This document shows positions 1 to 8,455 of a stretch of 64,000 nucleotides of DNA, piece by piece. The position numbers were made by a program, and so were the translations under genes. Each line of letters starts with the position of its first letter. The stretch's first letter is position 1. Below the pieces are notes generated by a model. That model saw only the letters and a list, made by a program, of their open reading frames with translations. It was not told the origin of the DNA and did no database searches. Source of the stretch: Poindextera sp036494815 (GTDB taxonomy: Bacteria > Pseudomonadota > Alphaproteobacteria > Caulobacterales > Caulobacteraceae); assembly GCA_036494815.1 (NCBI GenBank), contig DASXNV010000032.1, positions 62,001 through 126,000 of the forward strand, in the 5' to 3' direction.

Positions 1-381
1 GTGTGCATCGGTCGCATGGCTCAGTTCGTGGTCGATCGCGCCCACGACTGGATCGAGCCCGAGGCGCTTGACCGCCTGAACGCAGTGCACGCCGACATCC
101 TTTCGCTCGAACAGTTCGAGGAGAACCTGCTTAGCCGGGTTCAACTTCTTCAAGACGCAGCGACGGCCTTCATCAGCATCGAACAGAACGATGTGGTGAA
201 GGTGCTGACGATCGCGTCCGTCGTGGGTGTTCCGCCGGTGCTGGTGGTCGGCGTCTACGGCATGAATTTCAGGCTCATGCCGGAACTGACTTGGGCCTTG
301 GGCTATCCGTACGCGCTCGTCTTGATGGTGGCGTCGGCAGTCGTGCCGTTGATTTGGTTCAAGGCCAAGGGCTGGATGTAG
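1..381 (+). CDS. CorA-family divalent cation transporter, C-terminal part (truncated by window edge)
   Basis: This is the end of an inner-membrane CorA-type Mg2+/Co2+ channel. The visible 126 residues are the last part of the cytoplasmic helix followed by two transmembrane segments (about residues 68-88 and 102-120). The loop between them carries the family signature YGMNF, which forms the selectivity filter at the periplasmic mouth. A short basic tail after the second helix ends in KAKGWM, as usual for CorA. The frame is open from base 1, so the true start and the large cytoplasmic domain lie upstream of the window. Family assignment is firm; which CorA subfamily and ion it uses cannot be told from this piece. 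Confidence 0.93.
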   Translation: MCIGRMAQFVVDRAHDWIEPEALDRLNAVHADILSLEQFEENLLSRVQLLQDAATAFISIEQNDVVKVLTIASVVGVPPVLVVGVYGMNFRLMPELTWALGYPYALVLMVASAVVPLIWFKAKGWM

Positions 382-400
382 GCGGCCAAGCCAAAGTCTC

Positions 401-934
401 TCAGTCCAACGCCCCCACGCTACCCAGGCCCCGCATCCGCCCGGCGTCGTCCATCCCATAGCCCACCAGGAACCGCGCCGGCGCGTCCCAGGCGACGAAT
501 TCGGGGTCCACGGCGCGGGCTGTGGGCCAAGGTTTGCGGGCGAAGACCGCGGTGAGCACCTCGACGGCGCCGGCCTCGCTCAGCATTTTGCTGGCTGCCT
601 CCAGGGACAGGCCGGTGTCCAGGACGTCGTCGATCAGCAACACCTGGCGGCCGGCCACCGGCCATTGCAGCGGCGCGCGCACCTCGATCCGGCCGCTGCT
701 GGCTCGGGCGTCGGCGTAGGAGGACAGCCACAGGGCGTCGAACAGGGGGTGGCGGCCGCGGCGGGCCAGGGCGCGCATCAGGTCGGCGGCGAACCACAGG
801 CCACCGATCAGAAGGCAGACCGCCACTGTGTCGTCGTCGATCCGGGGCGCGATGAGGTCAGCCAGGGCTTCGACCTTGGCGGCGACCGCCTGTTCGCTCA
901 AAAGCTCGGTGGGCGAAAAAGCGGTCTCAACCAT
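401..934 (-). CDS. Phosphoribosyltransferase (hypoxanthine phosphoribosyltransferase-like)
   Basis: A 177-residue type I phosphoribosyltransferase, probably a purine-salvage hypoxanthine/guanine enzyme that transfers phosphoribose from PRPP to a base. The PRPP-binding loop is visible at residues 99-110 (LLIDDVLDTGLS), with the two acidic residues before the DTG turn, and an upstream hood segment follows the LLIGGLWFAADL strand. I chose the ATG at 932-934 because the protein aligns with the family from there; an open extension upstream is Arg/Pro-rich shadow sequence. The start overlaps the end of the zinc-ribbon gene by 8 bp, so the two are probably co-transcribed. Substrate is inferred from family resemblance only. 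Confidence 0.85.
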   Translation of the reverse strand: MVETAFSPTELLSEQAVAAKVEALADLIAPRIDDDTVAVCLLIGGLWFAADLMRALARRGRHPLFDALWLSSYADARASSGRIEVRAPLQWPVAGRQVLLIDDVLDTGLSLEAASKMLSEAGAVEVLTAVFARKPWPTARAVDPEFVAWDAPARFLVGYGMDDAGRMRGLGSVGALD

Positions 935-1826
935 GTCCGGGTCCGGGGGGTTGGGTCTGATCTGGCAGGGCGTAGGGCGAGCCAGACGGAAGCGGCGCGG
1001 CGTCCTTGACCGGCCCGGTGACCACGGCCGGCCCATCGGTGGGCGACGGCGCGGTGAGCCCGCGCAGTGACGCCCGCGCCGGTGGCGGGGTGGCCTGGCC
1101 CGGCGTGGCGGCCCGGGGCAGGCGGCCATCGACCACGAACTCGATCTGTACGTCGCTGGCGCTGACCGGCGGATCGAGCATGTCCACCGAGAAGCGGCGG
1201 GCCTCGCCGGGCGGGATGCGGGCGCCGCCGGGGTCGGCGATCTTGACCTGGACCGCCTTTCCCGAGGCGTTGAGCAGGCTGATGCGCAGGGGCAGGGCCG
1301 GCACGGGCCGATCGCGGATATTGCGCAGCGATCCGGTCACCACCAGGGCGGCGTGGCCGTCGCGCAGGGCCGGCTGGGCGTGCTGGTTTTCGATCGCCAG
1401 CCCCACCAGATTGACGGGCAGCCCGATCAGCGCGTAGGCGCCGGCCGTGCGCGGCCACACGCGGGCGATGTCCTGACGCAGGACCACCATCAGGCCGACC
1501 ACCAGAGCCAGAACCACGATCAGTCCGGCCCAGACCACGCCCACCGTGGCGGCTTCGCGCACCTTCACCCGGGTCTGGGCGCGTTCGCGAAAAGCTTTGG
1601 GCAGGGCGTCACCGGTGAGATCGCTCATCTCCGGCTCGTCGCCACGCCAAGCCGCGTCGTTGCCTAGGGCGCCTTCGTCGGGCGAAGAGGCCAGTTCCAG
1701 TGGCTCATCCGGCCTGGCCTGCCACTTGTTCCCGCACGAGGCGCAGCGCACGGTTCGGCCTTCCGGTCCGATCCGGTCATCGGCCACGAAATAGCGGGTG
1801 GCGCACTCGGGACAGGTCAGTATCAT
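927..1826 (-). CDS. MJ0042 zinc-ribbon / DUF3426-type membrane protein
   Basis: A 299-residue protein that starts with a zinc ribbon (Cys5, Cys8, Cys28, Cys31; CPEC...CASC), the MJ0042-type finger found at the N-terminus of alphaproteobacterial membrane proteins. An acidic linker follows, then one transmembrane helix at about residues 95-116, and a C-terminal beta-rich domain of the DUF3426 kind, ending in a low-complexity Pro-rich tail. It is likely anchored in the inner membrane with the ribbon in the cytoplasm. The gene is divergent from ftsE, with only 58 bp between starts, so a shared promoter region serves both. The start was set at the Met directly before the finger. Function is unknown. 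Confidence 0.85.
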   Translation of the reverse strand: MILTCPECATRYFVADDRIGPEGRTVRCASCGNKWQARPDEPLELASSPDEGALGNDAAWRGDEPEMSDLTGDALPKAFRERAQTRVKVREAATVGVVWAGLIVVLALVVGLMVVLRQDIARVWPRTAGAYALIGLPVNLVGLAIENQHAQPALRDGHAALVVTGSLRNIRDRPVPALPLRISLLNASGKAVQVKIADPGGARIPPGEARRFSVDMLDPPVSASDVQIEFVVDGRLPRAATPGQATPPPARASLRGLTAPSPTDGPAVVTGPVKDAAPLPSGSPYALPDQTQPPGPGHG

Positions 1827-1884
1827 GCGGGTCGAATCGGATGCATTTGCGCCCTCCCTACCGAGGTCGCCGATTTCGGCGGAC

Positions 1885-2622
1885 ATGTCCAGAACCGGCG
1901 ACATTCCCAGTTCCAGCCCCGAAGCTCATACGACCGAGGCGGCGCCGGATTCCCCCATCGTACGGTTCAGCGGCGTAGGGCTGCGTTATGGCGGCGCGCC
2001 CGAGGTGCTCAGCGACCTGAACTTCGATCTGCGACCCGGCTCGTTCCACTTCCTGACTGGCGCGTCTGGGGCCGGCAAGACCACGCTGTTGCGGCTGATG
2101 CAGCTGGACCTCAAGCCCAGCCGCGGCCTGATCGGCCTGTTCGGCCAGGATGTGGCGCGGTTGAAGCGTTCGGAATTGCCGTTCCTGCGCCGCCGTGTGG
2201 GCGTGGTGCTGCACGATCGCCGCCTGCTGGCCCATCTGGACGCTTTCGAGAATGTGGCCCTGCCCCCGCGCCTGGCCGGGCGCAAGTCGTCCGACTATGG
2301 CCCGGACGTGGACGAACTCCTGGCTTGGGTCGGTCTCAGCGAGCGCGCCAAAACCATGCCGGCGGCCCTGTCCAGCGGTGAGCAACAGCGCCTGGCCATA
2401 GCTCGAGCGGTGGTCAGCCGTCCCGAACTGCTGCTGGCCGACGAGCCCACGGCGGGGGTTGACCAGGACATGGCCCTGCGCATCCTGCGCCTGTTCGTCG
2501 AGCTTAATCGCCTGGGCACGACCGTGCTGATCGCCACCCATGACGAGGAGTTGATCGCCCGCTCCGGCAAGCCGGTGATGCGGATCGAGGAGGGCGAATT
2601 GACCGTCACCCCCGCGCCATGA
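1885..2622 (+). CDS. ftsE: Cell division ATP-binding protein FtsE
   Basis: ATPase subunit of the FtsEX complex, which couples divisome assembly to activation of peptidoglycan hydrolases. The 245-residue ABC domain has Walker A GASGAGKTT (59-67), signature LSSGEQQR (162-169), Walker B LLLADE (182-187) and H-loop His219. Two key positions differ from the usual: the Q-loop glutamine is His110 (VVLHDRRLL) and the first signature glycine is Ser. The ATG at 1885 gives an N-terminus close to the family; about 20 extra residues precede the first strand. It overlaps ftsX by 4 bp (ATGA), so the two are translationally coupled. The identity rests on synteny with ftsX as well as sequence. Confidence 0.9.
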   Translation: MSRTGDIPSSSPEAHTTEAAPDSPIVRFSGVGLRYGGAPEVLSDLNFDLRPGSFHFLTGASGAGKTTLLRLMQLDLKPSRGLIGLFGQDVARLKRSELPFLRRRVGVVLHDRRLLAHLDAFENVALPPRLAGRKSSDYGPDVDELLAWVGLSERAKTMPAALSSGEQQRLAIARAVVSRPELLLADEPTAGVDQDMALRILRLFVELNRLGTTVLIATHDEELIARSGKPVMRIEEGELTVTPAP

Positions 2623-3512
2623 CCGGGCGAAAGCGCAAGGGCAAGCGCCGCGCCGCGCCGCTGTTGCCGCCCCGGGACTCCCGCGACCGGGTGCTGGTGT
2701 TCGTGGTCGCGGTGCTGAGCTTTCTGGCCTGCCTGTCCGTGCTCGGTTCTTTGGGCGCGGACCGCGCGGCGAGAGGCTGGGGCGGCCAGTTGACAGGATC
2801 GGCCACCGTGGTGGTGCGGCCTCAGGGCGATGAAACCGCCGACGCCGCCGCCGCCCGGGCCGCCGAAACCCTGGCCGGGGTGAAGGGCGTGATCGAGGCC
2901 TCGGCTCTGGAGCCGGCCAAGGCCAGCGCCCTGCTCAAGCCTTGGCTGGGGGACGAGACCGTGCTCGACGATCTGCCGATCCCACGCCTGGTCAGCGTCG
3001 ATCTTGATCCCAAGACGCCCGCGGGCGCGGACGCTATGAACAAGGCGCTGAAGGCGGCCGGCGTCGACGCCACGGTGGACGATCACAGCCTGTGGCTCAA
3101 GGACGTGATCCGCGCCGGCGTGATCGCGCGCGCCGCCGCGGTCGGGGTCGCGGCCCTCCTGGCCCTGGCCGCTATAGCGGTGATCATCCTCGCCACCTCC
3201 GCCAGCTTGGCCACGCGGGGCGATCTGGTCAGCGTGCTGCACCTGGCGGGGGCCGAGGACGGATTCATCGCCGGCCTGTTCCAGGCGCGCTTCGCCGGCC
3301 TCGCCTTCCGCTCGGGCTTGATTGGCGGGGCGGCGGCGGCGATGATCGGGGCTGTGGCCAGGGCCTTGGGTGGGGGCGATGGTTTGACGCCGGTCCTGCC
3401 TCTGGCCTGGACGGATCTGCTGATGCTCCTGCCCTGTCCGCTGATCGCCGCCCTGGTGGCGGCGCTGGCGGCGCGGGTCACCGCCATGGGGTTGTTGAAG
3501 GGGATGACATGA
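2619..3512 (+). CDS. ftsX: Cell division protein FtsX (permease-like)
   Basis: Membrane partner of FtsE, 297 residues. A basic cytoplasmic N-terminus (about 1-27) leads into TM1 (about 28-48), then a periplasmic loop of roughly 110 residues that in the family touches hydrolase regulators. Three further helices follow at about 165-190, 215-240 and 262-290. The four-helix layout and length match FtsX. It starts inside the ftsE stop (ATGA) and its own stop overlaps the start of the next gene in the same way, so ftsE, ftsX, the YdcF-like gene and plsC form one tightly coupled operon. Confidence 0.9.
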   Translation: MTGRKRKGKRRAAPLLPPRDSRDRVLVFVVAVLSFLACLSVLGSLGADRAARGWGGQLTGSATVVVRPQGDETADAAAARAAETLAGVKGVIEASALEPAKASALLKPWLGDETVLDDLPIPRLVSVDLDPKTPAGADAMNKALKAAGVDATVDDHSLWLKDVIRAGVIARAAAVGVAALLALAAIAVIILATSASLATRGDLVSVLHLAGAEDGFIAGLFQARFAGLAFRSGLIGGAAAAMIGAVARALGGGDGLTPVLPLAWTDLLMLLPCPLIAALVAALAARVTAMGLLKGMT

Positions 3513-4159
3513 GAAGCGCCGCGGTGCTTTTGCTGCTGGTGCTGATCTGGGTGGTGGGCCTGGGCGCATTCGCCCAGCGCATCGACCGTTCGACGCCCGC
3601 CGCCGATCCTCCCATGGCCGATGGCATCGTGGCCCTGACCGGCGCCTCCGACGCCCGCATCACCGAGGCCATGAAGCTGCTGGAGGACGGAAAGGCCAGG
3701 CGAATGCTGATCTCTGGCGTCAATCGCGAGGCCAGCCGCGCCGATATCCGCGGCGTGGCCAAGGCCACTCGCCGCTATTATGACTGCTGCGTCGACCTGG
3801 GTTTCCAGGCCACCAACACCGTTGGCAACGCCCGCGAAACCGCCCGCTGGGCGCGCAAGCACGACTATAGTTCGATGATCGTGGTCACTTCGGACTTTCA
3901 TATGCCCAGGGCCATGCTGGAGCTGAAAGGGGCTTTGCCCCACGCCACCTTCATCCCCTATCCGATCCGCACCACAGAGCTGGACGCGCGCCATTGGTGG
4001 CGCAGCGAGGGCGGGGCGCGGCGAATGATCGTCGAATACGACAAATACCTGGCCATCCTGTTTCGCGAAGGCCTGATCGGACTGGGCGCCAAGACGGTCC
4101 GCGCCACTGATAACGCCCCTTCCGGCGCTGCGCCGCAAGCGGCGGGAGCTTCCTCGTGA
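3509..4159 (+). CDS. YdcF/DUF218 family protein
   Basis: A 216-residue member of the YdcF (DUF218) family, with an N-terminal hydrophobic anchor (about residues 3-22) and the DUF218 domain behind it. Recognisable family segments are the early DGIVALTGASDARITEA region, the SRADIRGVAK segment, and the conserved VVTSDFHMPRAM strand-turn that in the family contributes conserved polar residues. Members act at the cell envelope and several are linked to peptidoglycan or exopolysaccharide metabolism, but no reaction is assigned here. The gene sits between ftsX and plsC with 4-bp overlaps on both sides, so an envelope or division role is a reasonable inference from context. Confidence 0.87.
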   Translation: MRSAAVLLLLVLIWVVGLGAFAQRIDRSTPAADPPMADGIVALTGASDARITEAMKLLEDGKARRMLISGVNREASRADIRGVAKATRRYYDCCVDLGFQATNTVGNARETARWARKHDYSSMIVVTSDFHMPRAMLELKGALPHATFIPYPIRTTELDARHWWRSEGGARRMIVEYDKYLAILFREGLIGLGAKTVRATDNAPSGAAPQAAGASS

Positions 4160-4869
4160 TTCTGCTTCGATCCTTTTTGTTCAGCGCCTTTTTCTACCTT
4201 TGGTCGCTGCTGGTCTGCCTGATCATGCTGCCGATCATCTTCGGGCCGCGCAAAGTGCTGATGCGGGGGCTGCGGATCTGGAGCGGCGTGACCATGGCCG
4301 GGCTTCGCCTGATCTGCGACGTGCGGGTGGAGATCCGCGGGCGCGAGCATCTGCCCGCCGGCGCCGCCCTGATCGCCGCCAAGCACCAATGCATGCTCGA
4401 CACTATCGCCCCGTTCACCGTGATGAGCGACGGCTGTCTGGTGCTAAAGAAGGAGCTGACCCGCATCCCCTTCTATGGCTGGTACGCCCTGGCCGCGCGC
4501 ATGATCGTGGTGGACCGCGAGGGTCACGCCGCCGCCCTGCGCAAACTGGTCAATGACAGCCGCGCGCGCTTGTCCCAGGCGCGGCAGCTGCTGATCTTCC
4601 CCGAGGGACACCGCATGGAGCCGGGCGAGGCGCCCGACTACAAGCCCGGTGTCGCCGCCCTTTACCGCGACCTGCAGATGCCCTGCGTGCCTGTAGCCAC
4701 CAATTCCGGCCTGCATTGGCCGGCGCACGGTTTCATCCGCCGTCCTGGGGTGATCGTCATCGAGTTTTTGGAGCCGATCCCCGCGGGCCTGAAGCGCGGC
4801 GCCTTTATGACCGAATTGCAGACCCGCATCGAGACCGCTTCAAACGCGCTTATGGCCTCGGGGATCTAG
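4156..4869 (+). CDS. plsC: 1-acyl-sn-glycerol-3-phosphate acyltransferase (PlsC family)
   Basis: Membrane acyltransferase of 237 residues that would acylate lysophosphatidic acid to phosphatidic acid. An N-terminal hydrophobic segment spans about residues 5-30. The catalytic HX4D motif is His77-Asp82 (KHQCMLD), the second motif surrounds FPEGHR (148-153), and the late PVATNSG segment is also family-typical. The start is a GTG inside the preceding stop (GTGA overlap). It is the last gene of the ftsEX operon and overlaps the convergent ChaC-like gene by 4 bp. Two other PlsC-type proteins occur in this window; this one, by its conventional motif set, is the best candidate for the housekeeping enzyme, which is inference. 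Confidence 0.88.
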   Translation: MILLRSFLFSAFFYLWSLLVCLIMLPIIFGPRKVLMRGLRIWSGVTMAGLRLICDVRVEIRGREHLPAGAALIAAKHQCMLDTIAPFTVMSDGCLVLKKELTRIPFYGWYALAARMIVVDREGHAAALRKLVNDSRARLSQARQLLIFPEGHRMEPGEAPDYKPGVAALYRDLQMPCVPVATNSGLHWPAHGFIRRPGVIVIEFLEPIPAGLKRGAFMTELQTRIETASNALMASGI

Positions 4870-5426
4870 GCCGCTTCCGCCTCCAGCGCCTCGACCCGGG
4901 CAAGCAGCCGCTCCATGACCCGGTCGGCGACGCCCTCCTCGTGCAGGTGCATCACCAGGTCGCGAAGATAGTCCACATTGCGTCCGGACAGGCCGCTTGC
5001 GCCGGCGATCATCTGCGCCTGGACCTCCAGGTCGAGCACCCCTGCCCATTGCGGATGGGCCATGTCGGACAGGAAGACCAGGGCGGGGGCCAACTCGCCG
5101 CTCTCCAGGCGCACCGGCGCCCAGGCCTCGAAATAGGTCTCGGTGGGCTGTTCGCGCTCGCGCAGATAGGCGTAGGTCTGGGGCCAATCGGCGGCGGCCA
5201 CCCGGTAGGCGACGCCGCGGGTCGAGCCGCCGGGCGCCAGGCCCAGCACCAGGCCCTTGCGCTCATAGGTGCCGCGATGGTGGACCGAATAGATGCAGAA
5301 GGCGCGGCGACGCCCATGGAGAATGGCGATGCGCCGCTCTAGAAAGGCGAACCCCGGTCGCCACATCAGCGAGCCATAGCCAAAAACCCAGCGGTCGCCT
5401 TCAGCGCCGCCATCGCCTGCAACCAT
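4866..5426 (-). CDS. Gamma-glutamylcyclotransferase, ChaC-like
   Basis: A 186-residue cytoplasmic protein of the ChaC branch, expected to release 5-oxoproline from glutathione. The fold signature FGYGSLMW is at residues 15-22 and provides the substrate-binding loop. The region YLREREQ around residues 88-93 holds the candidate catalytic glutamate. The central strand with GLAPGG and GVAYRV is also typical of ChaC. The gene faces the plsC gene (4-bp convergent overlap) and is divergent from the DUF2125 gene 38 bp away. Glutathione as substrate is family knowledge, not shown here. Confidence 0.87.
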   Translation of the reverse strand: MVAGDGGAEGDRWVFGYGSLMWRPGFAFLERRIAILHGRRRAFCIYSVHHRGTYERKGLVLGLAPGGSTRGVAYRVAAADWPQTYAYLREREQPTETYFEAWAPVRLESGELAPALVFLSDMAHPQWAGVLDLEVQAQMIAGASGLSGRNVDYLRDLVMHLHEEGVADRVMERLLARVEALEAEAA

Positions 5427-5464
5427 GTCCGTCCTTCAAACCCGACGCTTTCTTAGGCCCGACC

Positions 5465-6439
5465 ATGCCCGACTTGCCGAGCCCCCGCAAACCGCCGAGC
5501 CGCTTTTGGCTCTACGGGCCCTACGTGCTGTTGGTGGTGGCGATCATCGCCTGGAGCGTAGTCTGGATGGTTGTCAGCCGCGCGGCGACCTCCCGGATGG
5601 ACCAGGCGGCCGCGAGCTTGCGGGCCCAGGGCTGGACGGTGGATTGGGCCAGCCGCCGGGTCGGCGGCTATCCGTTCCGGCTCAATATCCGCCTGCAGGC
5701 GCCGCACATCGCCGAACCCTCAGGTTGGAGCCTGGCTGCGCCGGCGCTTGAGGCAGAGGCCTATGCCTATGCGCCCGGGCATTGGGTGATGGTGGCGCCC
5801 CAGGGCGTGACCCTCATCCGCCCCAACCTCGGCGCGGTGGTCATCGCGGGCGAGGCGCTGCGGGCAAGCGTCACGAGGACGGGCGATCAGCCGATCCCGC
5901 AGATCGCCATCGAAGGCTGGAAGCTGACGGCCGCGCCACAGATTGGGGCGAGGCCCCTGCCCATCGCCTCCGCCGACCGCTTCGCCCTCTATCTGCGGCC
6001 CCTGGCTGGCGACCGGGCCGAATTCCAACTGCAGCTGGCCGGCGCCGCGCCCGTGGCGGGCGGCCTTCTGGCCCGCCTCAGCGCCGATCGCCCCCTGAAC
6101 CTGGTCTGGGATGAGACCGTGTCCCACGCCGCGGCGCTTGGCGGTCGCGATTGGCCCTCGGCGGTGCGGCGCTGGAGCGGGGCGGGCGGTGGGCTCAGCC
6201 TGACGCATGGCGAATTGAGCGCCGGCGGCGTCACCCTCAATGCCCAGTCCGGTCAGATGGTCGTGGGGGCGGACGGATATCTGACGGGGAAGGTGGCGCT
6301 GGACCTCAGCCACGCCGAGTCCGGCGCGCTGGGCGAGATCGCGCCGGACCTACCTCTGGTGAGCACAGATCTGACCTTTCGCGGCGGGAAGACCCTGTTG
6401 GGACCCTTCGTCGTCGGCAAGGCGACGAAGGTCTATTGA
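5465..6439 (+). CDS. DUF2125 domain-containing membrane-anchored protein
   Basis: A 324-residue protein with one N-terminal transmembrane helix (about residues 18-40) and a large domain predicted to lie in the periplasm. The WASRRVGGYPFRLNI segment shortly after the helix is characteristic of DUF2125 proteins of alphaproteobacteria. The rest is beta-rich with no catalytic motif that I recognise. I chose the ATG at 5465 because the helix follows directly; a long upstream extension overlaps the ChaC gene on the other strand and reads as shadow. Function is unknown. Confidence 0.8.
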   Translation: MPDLPSPRKPPSRFWLYGPYVLLVVAIIAWSVVWMVVSRAATSRMDQAAASLRAQGWTVDWASRRVGGYPFRLNIRLQAPHIAEPSGWSLAAPALEAEAYAYAPGHWVMVAPQGVTLIRPNLGAVVIAGEALRASVTRTGDQPIPQIAIEGWKLTAAPQIGARPLPIASADRFALYLRPLAGDRAEFQLQLAGAAPVAGGLLARLSADRPLNLVWDETVSHAAALGGRDWPSAVRRWSGAGGGLSLTHGELSAGGVTLNAQSGQMVVGADGYLTGKVALDLSHAESGALGEIAPDLPLVSTDLTFRGGKTLLGPFVVGKATKVY

Positions 6440-6496
6440 GGTGGTCTCTGATCCTCGCTCAACCAAGCCGCTATTGCACACAACGCCGCAATCACT

Positions 6497-7321
6497 ATGG
6501 TCCGCCGGCTTTTCAGTTTGGGGAACGACTTGGATCAGGCCACGCCATCGCTGGAGGAGATCCGCCGTCGCATCGATGCGATCGACGCCGAACTTCTGCG
6601 CCTGGTGGACGAACGCGCCGGCCTGGCCAACAGCGTAGCCGAGGCCAAGCGCGCGGCGGGGGACGGCGACAAGTTCGGCCTGCGCCCAGCGCGTGAGGCG
6701 CAACTGGTGCGCAGGCTTCTGGACACACCGAGACAGGGCGCCGGCGCTGCGCTTACGGTGCGGCTTTGGCGTGAGCTGATCTCGGACAGTCTGGCTAAAC
6801 AGGGCCCGTTTCATCTGACCGCCTGGGGCGGCGCCGACGCCCCGCGCACGGTGGAGCTGGCCCGCCAGCGCTTCGGCGCCGCCCCGCCACTGCGCCTGGC
6901 CGCCAAGCCGGAAGAGGCATTGGCCGCGGCCAAGGTTCTCGGCGGCGTCGGCATATTGGCGCTCGCCCCGGACAGCGCTTGGTGGGGCCGTCTTCTGGCC
7001 GAGCCCGCCCTGTCGGTGTTCGCCGCTCTGCCTTGCCTGTCGGCGTGGGGACCCACCGGCGCCCTGGCCGTCGCCGAGGTGACGGTCGAACCTTCGGGCG
7101 ACGATGAAACCTTCTGGGTCACCGACGCGCCCGGCGCGGCCGGGACCATTGAGGGCGCCCTGGCCCGCGACGGGGTCGCCGCCAGCCTGGTGGCCCAGTA
7201 TGGCGGCCTGAAAATGTTCAGCCTGGCGGGCTTCTATCAGCGCGAGGACGAGCGGTTGGCCCGCGCGCCCGGCCGCTTGACCGGCGTCATCGGCGCCGCT
7301 GCACGCCCGTTCGACCTCTAG
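6497..7321 (+). CDS. Chorismate mutase (AroQ type) with degenerate C-terminal domain
   Basis: First gene of an aromatic amino-acid operon. Residues about 18-95 are an AroQ chorismate mutase helical domain (EEIRRRIDAIDAELLRLV then ERAGLANSVAEAK), which would turn chorismate into prephenate. The remaining 180 residues look like a worn prephenate-dehydratase-type region (short strands and a GILALAPDSAWW segment), but I see no catalytic dehydratase TRF motif, so dehydratase activity is doubtful. The ATG at 6497 is annotated; a TTG at 6530 with a GGGGA sequence six bases upstream is an alternative that removes 11 residues. hisC-type and tyrC-type genes follow. Confidence 0.82.
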   Translation: MVRRLFSLGNDLDQATPSLEEIRRRIDAIDAELLRLVDERAGLANSVAEAKRAAGDGDKFGLRPAREAQLVRRLLDTPRQGAGAALTVRLWRELISDSLAKQGPFHLTAWGGADAPRTVELARQRFGAAPPLRLAAKPEEALAAAKVLGGVGILALAPDSAWWGRLLAEPALSVFAALPCLSAWGPTGALAVAEVTVEPSGDDETFWVTDAPGAAGTIEGALARDGVAASLVAQYGGLKMFSLAGFYQREDERLARAPGRLTGVIGAAARPFDL

Positions 7322-7339
7322 TTCCGTCCAGGACTCGCC

Positions 7340-8455
7340 ATGACCGACGCTCCCCTCGACCGCCCGCGTCCCAAGCCCGGCATCCTCGACATCTCCCCTT
7401 ATGTGCCCGGCAAGGCCAAGGCTGAGGGCATCGCCAACCCGATCAAGCTGTCGGCCAATGAGAACATCCTGGGCTGCAGTCCGGCGGCCAAGGCGGCGTT
7501 CGAGGCCGCATCGAGCCGCGCCAACCTTTATCCGGACGGCAAGGCCACACCCCTGCGCGCGGCGGTCAGCGCCAAATACGGCCTGGAGCCCGAGCGGCTG
7601 ATTTTCGGCTGCGGCACCGACGAGATCTTCGCACTGCTCAACCAGGTCTATCTCGAACCTGGCGACAATATCGTTCAGGGCCAGTACGGCTTTGGCGCCT
7701 ACGCCATCGGCGCGCGGGCCAATATGGGCGAGGTGCGGTTCGCCAAGGAACTCAACCTGCGCATCGATGTCGATGAGATGCTGGCCTGCATCGACGAACG
7801 CACGCGTCTGGTGTTCATCGCCAATCCGGCCAATCCCACCGGCACCTGGATCAACGCGGAGGAGGTGCGTCGCCTGCACGCGGGTCTGCCCTCGCGGGTG
7901 CTGCTGGTGCTGGACGGGGCCTATGCCGAGTTCAACCGCGATCCGGCCTTCAGCGACGGCCTCGAACTGGCGCGCACAAGTGTCAATGTCGTGGTCACCC
8001 ACACCTTCTCCAAGCTCCACGGCCTCGGCTCCCTGCGCGTCGGCTGGGCCTATGCCACGGCGGAGGTGGCCGATGCGATCGATCGCATCCGCCTGCCCTT
8101 CAACACCTCGATCGCCGGCCAGGAAGCCGCGCTGGCCGCTCTGGACGATGAGGAGTTTCAGAAGAAGTCGGTGGCGCTGATCGAACAGTGGCGACCGTTC
8201 CTGACCCAGCAACTGGGCGGGCTTGGGCTGGAGGTCACACCATCCGCCGCCAATTTCGTGCTCGCCCACTTCCCGCCGACGCCGGGCAAGACCGCCGCGG
8301 ACGCTGAAACCTTCCTGGCCTCGCGGGGCTATCTGACCCGGGGCGTCGCAGGCTACGGCCTGCCCGAGCACCTGCGCATCACCATCGGCCTGGAAGAGCA
8401 CAACCGCGCCGTCGTCGAAGCCCTGGCCGAATTCCTCGGGCGCGCGCCGTCATGA
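7340..8455 (+). CDS. hisC: Histidinol-phosphate/aromatic aminotransferase, HisC family
   Basis: A 371-residue PLP-dependent class I/II aminotransferase of the HisC family. Lys225 in HTFSKLHGLGSLRVGW is the Schiff-base lysine; the NPANPTGT (162-169) and DGAY (192-195) segments supply the usual Asn and Asp/Tyr contacts to the cofactor, and the final arginine for the substrate carboxylate lies in the LRITIG strand. It lies between a chorismate mutase and a prephenate dehydrogenase and overlaps the latter by 4 bp, so transamination of an aromatic oxo-acid (phenylpyruvate, hydroxyphenylpyruvate or prephenate) is as likely as histidinol phosphate. The dual role is inference from context. Confidence 0.9.
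   Translation: MTDAPLDRPRPKPGILDISPYVPGKAKAEGIANPIKLSANENILGCSPAAKAAFEAASSRANLYPDGKATPLRAAVSAKYGLEPERLIFGCGTDEIFALLNQVYLEPGDNIVQGQYGFGAYAIGARANMGEVRFAKELNLRIDVDEMLACIDERTRLVFIANPANPTGTWINAEEVRRLHAGLPSRVLLVLDGAYAEFNRDPAFSDGLELARTSVNVVVTHTFSKLHGLGSLRVGWAYATAEVADAIDRIRLPFNTSIAGQEAALAALDDEEFQKKSVALIEQWRPFLTQQLGGLGLEVTPSAANFVLAHFPPTPGKTAADAETFLASRGYLTRGVAGYGLPEHLRITIGLEEHNRAVVEALAEFLGRAPS

Noticed and set aside
6440..6496. Possible attenuator or leader peptide before the aromatic operon.
   Set aside because: The gap is only 57 bp with no run of Phe, Tyr or Trp codons and no competing hairpins.
6350..8401. 683-codon antisense frame across the chorismate mutase and aminotransferase genes.
   Set aside because: It is the complement of two recognisable enzymes and has low-complexity composition, so it is a shadow.
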